From contig DNZB01000041.1 of NCBI GenBank assembly GCA_003506635.1, forward strand, positions 1-7,971: 7,971 nucleotides of DNA. The letters are read 5' to 3'. The notes beneath the pieces are model-generated. The model had not been told where the DNA came from and searched no databases. It saw only the letters and a list, made by a program, of their open reading frames with translations. Both the position numbers and the translations under genes were made by a program. The first letter of the stretch is position 1. Each line of letters begins with the position of its first letter. Below, piece by piece: positions 1 to 5,381 of the stretch. The stretch is from Parvularcula sp. GTDB lineage: Bacteria; Pseudomonadota; Alphaproteobacteria; Caulobacterales; Parvularculaceae.

Positions 1-885
1 CCCGATCTTGAAGCGCTCGATGCGCGCGTCGCGATCGTCGATAATTTCTCGAATGACGGGTCGGCGGAGGAGATCGAGCGCTGGCTCGCCGGCGCCGAGC
101 CGTGGAAGCGGCGCGTTCACCTCATCCGGTCAAAGACGAATTCCGGCTTTTCGGGCGGCAATAATCAGGGGATGGCGGCGCTCGACGCGCCCTTTTATCT
201 CCTCATCAACTCGGACGCGGTCGTGCGGCCGGGCGCGGTCGCGCGGCTTCTCGATACGGCGGCTGAGGAGAAGGACGCCGGGATCGCCGCGCCGCGCCTC
301 GAAGATCCGGACGGAACGGCGCAGATATCCTGCTTCCGCTTTCATTCGCCGCTGTCGGAGTTTTTAAGCGCCGCGCAAACGGGGCCGCTCGACGCTCTCT
401 TCCGCTTCGCCGTTGTCCCGGCGCCGTTGTCGGAAGCCCGCTGCGAAGCCCAATGGGTTAGTTTCGCCTGCGTCCTGCTCCGCCGCGAAGCGCTCGCCGC
501 CGCGGGGTCGATGGATGAAGGCTACTTCATGTATTTTGAGGACGCTGACTATTGCGCGCGCGTTCGCCGGGCGGGTTTCCGCGTCGTCTATGAGCCGACG
601 GCCCGCGTCGTCCATCTGCGCGGCGGCACGGCGCCCGTCAAAGCGCTGATGAAGGCGAAGAAGCGTCCGCCCGACTATTACTACGCTGCGCGCACGCGCT
701 ATTTCCGGAAATGGTGTGGGCCGATCGGCCCGACCGCCGCGAACGTCATGTGGACCCTAGGGCGCGGGATCGCGCATCTGCGCGCGCTCTTCGGCAAGCC
801 CGCGCCGCTCCTTTGCGAAAATCAGGGTAAGGATCAATGGATCAACTGGCGCGATCCCTTAGGCGACCGGAGGGCGCCGGAATGA
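1..885 (+). CDS. Glycosyltransferase family 2 (rhamnosyltransferase/WbbL-like), 5'-truncated
   Basis: The reading frame is open from the first base, so the gene starts outside the window; 294 residues are present and probably about 30 N-terminal residues (first beta strand of the GT-A fold) are missing. Visible in fragment numbering: VDNFSNDGS at 13-21 (nucleotide-binding 'VDNxSxDGS' signature), a GFSGGNNQG segment around 49-57, the NSD metal/nucleotide-sugar motif at 70-72, and FEDADYC at 179-185, matching the 'ED.D.C.R....G' acceptor/catalytic motif of WbbL-like GT2 enzymes, followed by a conserved histidine at 205. Such enzymes move a sugar from an activated nucleotide donor to a growing glycan on the cytoplasmic side of the membrane; no membrane segment is seen here. 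Its stop overlaps the ATG of the sulfotransferase by 4 bases, implying one transcript and coupled translation. Donor and acceptor cannot be read from sequence; the rhamnosyl label is family resemblance only. Confidence 0.9.
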   Translation, partial: PDLEALDARVAIVDNFSNDGSAEEIERWLAGAEPWKRRVHLIRSKTNSGFSGGNNQGMAALDAPFYLLINSDAVVRPGAVARLLDTAAEEKDAGIAAPRLEDPDGTAQISCFRFHSPLSEFLSAAQTGPLDALFRFAVVPAPLSEARCEAQWVSFACVLLRREALAAAGSMDEGYFMYFEDADYCARVRRAGFRVVYEPTARVVHLRGGTAPVKALMKAKKRPPDYYYAARTRYFRKWCGPIGPTAANVMWTLGRGIAHLRALFGKPAPLLCENQGKDQWINWRDPLGDRRAPE

Positions 886-1673
886 GCCTTCCAGACTTCG
901 TCATCATCGGCGCGATGAAATGCGGCACCTCCACCCTGCACGCGCAATTGGCGGCGCAGGCGCAATTTTTCATGTCGGAGCCGAAGGAGCCCAACTTCTT
1001 CTCGAACGACGAGATCCACGCAAAAGGCGAAGCGTGGTATCGGGGCCTTTTCGCGAAGGCGCCGCCGGGCGCCATCAAGGGCGAGAGCTCGACGCATTAC
1101 ACGAAGCTGCCGACCTATCCCGATACTGTCGAGCGCCTCACCGCCCTCGTCCCGCAGGCGAAATTCATCTATGTGACGCGCGATCCGGTCGAACGCCTAA
1201 TCTCACAGTACATTCACGAATGGACGGAGGGGCGCATCACCTGCGGTATCGACGAGGCGATCGAAAAGCATCCGGAGCTGATCGCCTACAGCCGCTACGG
1301 CTATCAGCTGGCGCCTTACATCGAGCGCTGCGGGCGCGAGCGCATTCTGCACGTCGAATTCGAAGCCATGACCGCGGAACCGGACGCGACGCTGAAACGC
1401 ATCGCCGCCTTTCTCGGCGCGGAAGGCGACGTCGCATGGCGGGGCGATCTTGAAGCGCAAAACGTCTCCGCCGAGCGCATCCGCACCTTTCCGCTGAAAT
1501 CATTGATCGTCGACAATCCGGTCGCGACCGCCCTTCGCCGCACGCTGGCCCCGCGCGGCCTTCGCGACCTCGTGAAAGCCAGACTTCAAATGCGCGATAG
1601 GCCGCGGCTTTCAGACGAATCTGTTCGAACGCTCAACGCGATTTTCGGCGAAGACCGAAAGCTCGGGCCCTAA
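882..1673 (+). CDS. PAPS-dependent sulfotransferase (heparan-type sulfotransferase family)
   Basis: A 263-residue protein beginning at the ATG inside the ATGA overlap with the glycosyltransferase; GGAGGG at 869-874, seven bases upstream, supports this start over an in-frame ATG at 837. It should transfer sulfate from 3'-phosphoadenylyl sulfate to a hydroxyl or amine, most likely on a carbohydrate. Visible motifs: the 5'-phosphosulfate loop GAMKCGTSTL at residues 10-19, KEPNFF at 35-40, GESSTHY at 68-74, and the 3'-phosphate-binding segment YVTRDPVERLISQY at 97-110 with Arg100 and Ser108 in the expected places. These match the Sulfotransfer_1 / heparan sulfotransferase-like family of bacterial exopolysaccharide and lipochitooligosaccharide modifiers. 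The C-terminus stops at 'EDRKLGP', about ten residues earlier than many relatives, which end with an L..L.G...W segment. Adjacency to a glycosyltransferase suggests a sulfated surface glycan; the true acceptor is unknown. Confidence 0.92.
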   Translation: MSLPDFVIIGAMKCGTSTLHAQLAAQAQFFMSEPKEPNFFSNDEIHAKGEAWYRGLFAKAPPGAIKGESSTHYTKLPTYPDTVERLTALVPQAKFIYVTRDPVERLISQYIHEWTEGRITCGIDEAIEKHPELIAYSRYGYQLAPYIERCGRERILHVEFEAMTAEPDATLKRIAAFLGAEGDVAWRGDLEAQNVSAERIRTFPLKSLIVDNPVATALRRTLAPRGLRDLVKARLQMRDRPRLSDESVRTLNAIFGEDRKLGP

Positions 1674-2170
1674 GCGTAGCGCCGTCCGCCGCCGACCAGC
1701 CCGCCCAATATCCCGAAGATCAGCGTCAGCACGAGCCAGCCGCCGAAAAAGCCGCCGCCAGCGTAGGTGAGGCCGACCGGCGTCGCCGGCACCGCCGGCT
1801 CATAGACGGAGTAAACGCTCTCGGCGATGTCCTTCTGGTAGGTGCGCGCAAGGACGATCGGCTTCATCCAGATATTGGCGGCGTTCAGTTCCGCAAGGTG
1901 GCCGGAGAGCAGTTCATAGCGCGCGACCGCTGATTCATAAGTCGAGCAAAGCGCATCAAGAAGACCGGTCGCGACCTGGCATTCCGCCATCGCCGAGGCG
2001 CGCGTATAGCCATATTCGCCGACCTTGTTGTCAAATTCCTCGACCAGCGGGCGGAGTTCGTCGACCCGGCCGGTGAGATTTTGCACATATTGATCGGTGA
2101 AAGCGGGGGCCTGGCTCGCGCCGACAGCCAACGCCGCGCCCGCAACGAGCGCCAGAAGACGACCCAACAT
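1670..2170 (-). CDS. DUF2937 family membrane protein of unknown function
   Basis: A 166-residue minus-strand protein. I chose the ATG at 2170-2168 because an AGGGGA-type Shine-Dalgarno lies about 6 bases upstream and the protein then opens with a signal/anchor-like hydrophobic segment (MLGRLLALVAGAALAVGAS, residues 1-19); upstream in-frame residues look like untranslated leader. Residues 24-125 are a mostly helical soluble stretch starting FTDQYVQNLTGRVDELRPLV with cysteines at 64 and 75; a second hydrophobic, glycine-rich segment spans about 139-161, followed by a short basic tail (GGRRYA). This layout (N-terminal helix, 'F..QYvq.L.GrvdeL' motif, VP...GL..A...F..GW near a C-terminal membrane helix) matches my memory of DUF2937, whose function is not established. 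Probable topology is two membrane helices with the middle in the periplasm (inference). It is transcribed divergently from rimP and ends convergently with the sulfotransferase, so it is probably a single-gene transcript. Confidence 0.8.
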   Translation of the reverse strand: MLGRLLALVAGAALAVGASQAPAFTDQYVQNLTGRVDELRPLVEEFDNKVGEYGYTRASAMAECQVATGLLDALCSTYESAVARYELLSGHLAELNAANIWMKPIVLARTYQKDIAESVYSVYEPAVPATPVGLTYAGGGFFGGWLVLTLIFGILGGLVGGGRRYA

Positions 2171-2241
2171 AGAAATCCCCTTTAACCCCTTTTGCGACCG
2201 ATGCCTTGCGGCAGGGGCCCCTCGACACCCCATTCAGTCCA

Positions 2242-2270
2242 GTATTAACCGGCCCCGGCCGCTTTGCCAA
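2242..2270 (-). promoter_or_regulatory. Candidate sigma70-type promoter for the DUF2937 gene
   Basis: On the minus strand TTGGCA (2270-2265) is followed after 17 bases by TAATAC (2247-2242); AATACT one base downstream is an alternative -10. Transcription would start near 2235, giving a leader of about 65 bases before the ATG at 2170. The -35 matches five of six consensus positions and the spacing is ideal, but the -10 is only partly consensus. This is a sequence-based prediction only. Confidence 0.5.
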
Positions 2271-2273
2271 AGC
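2261..2273. repeat. Inverted repeat over the -35 of the DUF2937 promoter
   Basis: GCTTTG and CAAAGC form a perfect 6-base inverted repeat around a single central base. It covers the predicted -35 hexamer of the minus-strand promoter, a position suitable for a small repressor operator. The symmetry is seen directly; any regulator is speculation, and a repeat this short can arise by chance. Confidence 0.3.
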
Positions 2274-2309
2274 CCCCGAAAGACCGGCGCGCTTGCGTCA
2301 GGGCATTTT

Positions 2310-2340
2310 CGCCGGGGGGCGTGACAAATCCGCCCCGGCG
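2310..2340. repeat. GC-rich inverted repeat upstream of the rimP terminator
   Basis: CGCCGGGG (2310-2317) and CCCCGGCG (2333-2340) are exact 8-base complements around a 15-base loop. The loop contains GTGACA, a possible -35 hexamer for rimP. If transcription starts upstream of 2310, this would be a stable stem in the leader RNA; if it starts near 2356, it is a DNA element around the promoter. A perfect 10-base palindrome CCCTATAGGG (2341-2350) abuts it and contains the possible -10. Confidence 0.4.
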
Positions 2341-2349
2341 CCCTATAGG
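2321..2349 (+). promoter_or_regulatory. Candidate promoter for the rimP-nusA-ylxR-infB operon
   Basis: GTGACA (2321-2326) and TATAGG (2344-2349) are separated by 17 bases; CTATAG at 16 bases is the alternative -10 register. Start of transcription would be near 2356, leaving only about 20 bases before the leader terminator. The match is modest and lies inside the GC-rich inverted repeat, so the true start could be further upstream. No better plus-strand candidate was seen between 2171 and 2375. Confidence 0.35.
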
Positions 2350-2375
2350 GCCGGTCAAACGCTATCGATTTATCG

Positions 2376-2405
2376 AAAGCGGGCTCCGACGGGGCCCGCT
2401 TTTTT
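2376..2405 (+). terminator. Intrinsic terminator in the rimP leader (probable attenuator)
   Basis: AAAGCGGGCTCC (2376-2387) pairs with GGGGCCCGCTTT (2391-2402) through 12 consecutive base pairs (one G-U wobble) with a GAC loop, and the 3' side runs into six T (2400-2405). This is a textbook Rho-independent terminator, ending only 17 bases before the rimP start codon. No plus-strand gene lies just upstream for it to terminate, so it most likely controls read-through into the operon. A putative attenuator called the rimP leader has been proposed upstream of rimP-nusA-infB in alphaproteobacteria; I could not run its covariance model. A small inverted repeat TCGAT/ATCGA (2365-2369, 2372-2376) sits directly before the stem and shares one base with it. 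Confidence 0.85.
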
Positions 2406-2411
2406 GTTCCC

Positions 2412-2425
2412 GGAAGCAGTCTTTG
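2412..2425 (+). promoter_or_regulatory. Ribosome binding site and TTG start of rimP
   Basis: GGAAG (2412-2416) is followed after 6 bases by TTG (2423-2425). There is no ATG or GTG in this frame between the terminator and the first conserved RimP residues, so this pair decides the start. Confidence 0.6.
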
Positions 2426-2974
2426 TCGGCCCTGTCGGATCGCATTGAAAAACTCGTTGCCCCCGTCGTCGCGGCGGGCGGTTTCGAGCTTGTGCGCGTC
2501 AAGCTGACGGGCGCGGAGATGAAGACGTTGCAGATCATGGCGGAGCGCCCCGACCACACGATGTCGGCGGAGGATTGCGCGAGCCTTTCGCGCGCGCTGT
2601 CGCCTGTTCTTGAAGAGGCCGATCCTATCCCCGGCGCCTATCGCCTTGAGGTTTCCTCGCCCGGCATCGACCGGCCGCTGACGCGCCTTAAGGACTTTCA
2701 CGACTGGCAAGGTTACGAGGCGCGGATCGACCTTGATCGCATGATCGAGGGGCGCAAGAAATTCAAAGGCGTCCTCGCCGGCGTTGACGGCGACAACATC
2801 GCGCTCGACATCGAGGGCGAGACCGAGACCGCGCTGATCCCCTACGCCTGGATCTTGTCGGCCAAGCTCGTGCTGTCCGACGAACTGATCCGCGAAAGCC
2901 TTAAGGCCGCGAAAGCGGCGCTCAAGAACCCGCAACAAGAACCCGCCGACCTTACTCACGGAGACCAGCCATGA
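2423..2974 (+). CDS. rimP: Ribosome maturation factor RimP
   Basis: A 183-residue protein, normal for alphaproteobacterial RimP. RimP binds the free 30S subunit and is needed for its late maturation. The N-terminal alpha/beta domain spans about residues 4-85 (DRIEKLVAPVVAAGGFELV near the start) and contains the family signature YRLEVSSPGIDRPL at 73-86; the C-terminal SH3-like barrel spans about 90-155 (FKGVLAGVDGDNIALDIEG, then IPYAWILSAKLVL). A lysine/alanine helix and a polar tail follow. The start is TTG with GGAAG six bases upstream; extending to a TTG at 2264 would put the terminator hairpin inside the coding region and add residues unlike the family. The stop overlaps nusA by 4 bases (ATGA), the usual arrangement for this operon. 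Expression probably depends on read-through of the leader terminator. Confidence 0.95.
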   Translation: MSALSDRIEKLVAPVVAAGGFELVRVKLTGAEMKTLQIMAERPDHTMSAEDCASLSRALSPVLEEADPIPGAYRLEVSSPGIDRPLTRLKDFHDWQGYEARIDLDRMIEGRKKFKGVLAGVDGDNIALDIEGETETALIPYAWILSAKLVLSDELIRESLKAAKAALKNPQQEPADLTHGDQP

Positions 2975-4629
2975 ACGCCGTCAGCGCGAACAAGCTCGAG
3001 CTTATCCAGATCGCCGACGCCGTCGCGCGTGAAAAATCGATCGACCGCGCGCTCGTCATCGAGGCGATGGAGGACGCGCTCGGCCGCGCCGCGCGCTCGC
3101 GCTACGGGCACGAGACGCTCGTCAAAGCCGAGATCAATCCTCAGACGGGCGAAACGCGCCTCTGGCGCCTTCTCGAAGTCGTCGAGGCGATCGAGAACGA
3201 CGCGACGCAGATCACGCTGAAAGAAGCGCAGGCGAAGAACCCGGAAGCCGAGATCGGCGCGTTCATTTCAGAACCCCTGCCGCCGATCGATTTCGGCCGC
3301 GTCGCCGCGATGTCGGCCAAGCAGGTCATCACCCAGAAGGTGCGCGACGCCGAGCGGGACCGTCAATATGCGGACTACAAGGACCGCGTGAACGAAATCA
3401 TCAACGGCATCATCAAGCGGGTCGAGTACGGCCATGTTATCGTCGACCTCGGCCGCGCCGAGGCGGTCTTGCGCCGCGACCAGCAATTGCCGCGCGAGAA
3501 TTACCGCGCGGGCGATCGCCTGCGTTCCTTCATCATGGACGTCCGCCGCGAAACGCGCGGGCCGCAGATTTTCCTGTCGCGCTCGCACCCGAAATTCATG
3601 GCGAAGCTGTTCGAGCAGGAGGTGCCGGAGGTCTATGACGGCGTCATCGAGATCAAGGCGGTCGCCCGCGACCCGGGAAGCCGGGCGAAGATCGGCGTGA
3701 TGTCGAACGACAGCTCGATCGATCCCGTCGGCGCCTGCGTCGGCATGCGCGGCAGCCGCGTTCAAGCCGTCGTCAACGAGCTTGGCGGCGAGAAGATCGA
3801 CATCGTGCCGTGGTCTCCTGATCCCGCGACCTTCGTCGTCAACGCGCTCGCGCCCGCGGAGGTTTCGAAAGTCATCCTTGACGAGGAGCTCGACCGCATC
3901 GAAGTCGTGGTGCCGGAGGAGCAGTTGTCGCTGGCGATCGGCCGGCGCGGGCAGAACGTCCGCCTCGCCGCGCAGCTGACCGGGCTTGATATCGACATCA
4001 TGACCGAGGCGGAGGAAAGCGCCAAGCGTCAGGAGGAATTCCGTCAGAGCACGGAACTTTTCATGCAGGCGCTCGACGTCGACGACATGATGGCGGGCCT
4101 CCTCGTCTCCGAAGGCTTCGCCAAGATAGAAGAACTGGCGCTCGTCCCGCTTGACGACCTGACCGACATCGAGGGCCTCGACGAAGAGACCGCCTCTGAA
4201 TTGCAGGCGCGCGCCAATGACTGGCTTGAAGCCGAACGCAAGAAGCTTGACGAGCGCCGCAAGGAATTGGGCGTCGAGGATGCGCTTGTCGGCCTTGAAT
4301 GCCTCGACTTGAAGATGGTCGTCACGCTCGGCGAAAACGGCGTAAAGTCGATGGAGGATCTCGCGGGCTGCGCGACGGACGACCTCACCGGGTGGACCGA
4401 GCGCGTCGAGGGCGAGAAGAAGCACTATGACGGCATCCTTGAGAGCTACAAGATCAGCGCGGAGGACGCCGAAGCGCTGATCATGCGCGCTCGCATCGCC
4501 GCGGGCTGGGTGACCGAAGAAGACATCGCGAAGGCCAAAGCCGAGGCGCAGGCGCGCGAAGCCGCGCTCGCCGCCGAAGCGCAAGCCGCCGCGGAAAAGG
4601 AGGCCCTCGCTGGCGCACGCGCGCGATGA
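2971..4629 (+). CDS. nusA: Transcription termination/antitermination factor NusA
   Basis: A 552-residue NusA, starting at the ATG that overlaps the rimP stop, with GGAG at 2960-2963 seven bases upstream. NusA binds RNA polymerase and nascent RNA, promoting pausing and intrinsic termination or, with the other Nus factors, antitermination. Domains: polymerase-binding N-terminal domain about 1-132; S1 domain about 137-203 ([26 protein letters not shown]); KH1 with VGMRGSRVQ at 257-265; KH2 with [16 protein letters not shown] at 323-338; then two helix-hairpin-helix acidic repeats at about 365-420 and 435-505. The last 35 residues are an Ala/Glu/Lys-rich tail ([19 protein letters not shown]...) whose codons also contain the ribosome binding site of the next gene. 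NusA is known in E. coli to affect expression of its own operon, so the upstream terminator is a natural feedback site (inference). Confidence 0.98.
   Translation: MNAVSANKLELIQIADAVAREKSIDRALVIEAMEDALGRAARSRYGHETLVKAEINPQTGETRLWRLLEVVEAIENDATQITLKEAQAKNPEAEIGAFISEPLPPIDFGRVAAMSAKQVITQKVRDAERDRQYADYKDRVNEIINGIIKRVEYGHVIVDLGRAEAVLRRDQQLPRENYRAGDRLRSFIMDVRRETRGPQIFLSRSHPKFMAKLFEQEVPEVYDGVIEIKAVARDPGSRAKIGVMSNDSSIDPVGACVGMRGSRVQAVVNELGGEKIDIVPWSPDPATFVVNALAPAEVSKVILDEELDRIEVVVPEEQLSLAIGRRGQNVRLAAQLTGLDIDIMTEAEESAKRQEEFRQSTELFMQALDVDDMMAGLLVSEGFAKIEELALVPLDDLTDIEGLDEETASELQARANDWLEAERKKLDERRKELGVEDALVGLECLDLKMVVTLGENGVKSMEDLAGCATDDLTGWTERVEGEKKHYDGILESYKISAEDAEALIMRARIAAGWVTEEDIAKAKAEAQAREAALAAEAQAAAEKEALAGARAR
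4597..4612 (+). promoter_or_regulatory. Strong Shine-Dalgarno placing the ylxR start at CTG
   Basis: AAGGAGG (4597-4603), a full match to the anti-Shine-Dalgarno, is followed after 6 bases by CTG (4610-4612), in frame with YlxR. It lies inside the last codons of nusA. No ATG, GTG or TTG occurs in this frame before the conserved RTCI motif (4649-4660). Confidence 0.55.
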
Positions 4630-5239
4630 CGCGTCTGAGGGGAACCTCAGAACCTGCATCGCCGGCGGAGGGGAAAATCCTCCCGCCGGGCTGATCCGCT
4701 TTTGCCTGTCGCCCGACGGCGCCGTGACCCCCGACCTCGGGGCCAAGCTCGGCGGGCGCGGCGCCTGGGTCAGCGCGGACCGCGGAAGCCTTGAAAAAGC
4801 GATCTCAAAAGGGCTTTTCGCCCGCGCCTTCAAGCGCGCGGCGACGGCGCCGCAAGGGCTCGCGGCGACCGTTGAAGCCGGGCTTGAGCGCCGGACGCTA
4901 AACGCCCTTGGTCTTGCGCGCCGCACAGGCGAGGCGGTCGTCGGTTTCGATCAGGTGAGGGGCGCGCTGACCAAAGGCAATGTCGCGGTGTTGATCGCCG
5001 CCGCAGACGCAGGTGCTGACGGACAAGGAAAGCTGCGGCGTATCGCGCGCGGACTGCCGCGCCTCGTCGGGTTCCCGTCACCGGTTCTCTCAACGGCGCT
5101 CGGCAAGCCGGGCGTCATTCACGCCGCGATCATCAAGGGCGCTGCGGCGGCGCGATTTCTGACTGAGGCAAGGAAACTGGAAGGCTTCAGGCCAGGCCTG
5201 TTTGAGACCGACGAAACGTCCGCGGAAGCCGCGCCCTGA
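4610..5239 (+). CDS. ylxR: YlxR (DUF448) RNA-binding protein fused to L7Ae/YlxQ-like domain
   Basis: A 209-residue protein if started at CTG 4610. The YlxR fold covers about residues 12-75, with RTCI at 14-17, LIRFCLSPDG at 28-37 and GGRGAWVS at 48-55, the hallmark segments of the DUF448/YlxR family of small RNA-binding proteins encoded between nusA and infB. Residues about 94-193 (RRTLNALGLARRTGEAVVGFDQVRGAL ... VIHAAIIKGAAAARFL) look like the L7Ae/L30e-type domain that Gram-positive bacteria encode separately as YlxQ; the fusion is common in alphaproteobacteria. The start is odd: the frame has no ATG/GTG/TTG upstream of the conserved core, and the only candidate with a ribosome binding site is CTG, overlapping nusA by 20 bases. 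GTG at 4724 would delete RTCI and is rejected. Alternatively a single base lost from the GGGG run at 4639-4642 hides an ATG start at 4626. Precise function is not settled. Confidence 0.88.
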   Translation: MAHARDDASEGNLRTCIAGGGENPPAGLIRFCLSPDGAVTPDLGAKLGGRGAWVSADRGSLEKAISKGLFARAFKRAATAPQGLAATVEAGLERRTLNALGLARRTGEAVVGFDQVRGALTKGNVAVLIAAADAGADGQGKLRRIARGLPRLVGFPSPVLSTALGKPGVIHAAIIKGAAAARFLTEARKLEGFRPGLFETDETSAEAAP

Positions 5240-5247
5240 GGCGCGGC
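5228..5247 (+). other. GC hairpin across the ylxR stop codon
   Basis: GCCGCGCC (5228-5235) and GGCGCGGC (5240-5247) form a perfect 8-base stem with loop CTGA that includes the TGA stop. There is no T-run after it, so it is not a canonical intrinsic terminator; it might modulate termination, RNA processing or stability between ylxR and infB. Confidence 0.4.
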
Positions 5248-5381
5248 GGCCGTGGCGAAGAATTGCCTTTCCGGCCATGGACCGGAGCCGCTTTGGGCGT
5301 TATGTCCAAGGCCGCTTTCCGGGACCCTGGCGTTGTTTCTGAAAGTCCGGCGCGCGTGATGCGTCCGGGAACGGAGAATGA
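5240..5381 (+). other. Spacer between ylxR and infB
   Basis: 142 bases with no gene that I can support. Apart from the hairpin at its start I see only a weak imperfect palindrome around CCGGCCATGGACCGG (5271-5285) and the infB ribosome binding site CGGAGA (5372-5377). I found no convincing -35/-10 pair. A 21-codon open frame at 5277-5342 lacks a ribosome binding site. Confidence 0.6.

Noticed and set aside
1785..1799. GCCGGC-ACC-GCCGGC hairpin inside the DUF2937 gene as a terminator for the sulfotransferase
   Set aside because: No T-run follows, the stem is only 6 bases of a common GC palindrome, and it is explained by Pro/Ala/Thr codons.
2171..2375. tRNA or other structural RNA gene upstream of rimP, as metY is in E. 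coli
   Set aside because: I searched for a cloverleaf and for the T-loop GTTCRA pattern and saw none; the only structures are the simple hairpins listed.
2264..2422. N-terminal extension of RimP from an upstream TTG
   Set aside because: The added 53 residues do not resemble RimP, would contain the intrinsic terminator, and the upstream TTG lacks a ribosome binding site.
4626..4694. Short ATG frame overlapping the nusA stop (about 22 codons)
   Set aside because: It ends at a TGA after 22 codons with no ribosome binding site at proper distance; meaningful only if a base is missing from the GGGG run, which is recorded as an alternative for ylxR.
3268..4926. 552-codon open frame on the minus strand opposite nusA
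   Set aside because: It mirrors the nusA codon structure in a GC-rich genome, has Arg/Asp/His/Leu-rich low-complexity composition and no recognisable motif; nusA on the other strand is unequivocal. The equal length is coincidence.
4724..5239. ylxR starting at GTG 4724
   Set aside because: It would remove the conserved RTCI and LIRF segments of the YlxR fold that are clearly encoded upstream in the same frame.
5277..5342. 21-residue basic small open frame between ylxR and infB
   Set aside because: No Shine-Dalgarno sequence, no recognisable pattern, and a frame this short is expected by chance.
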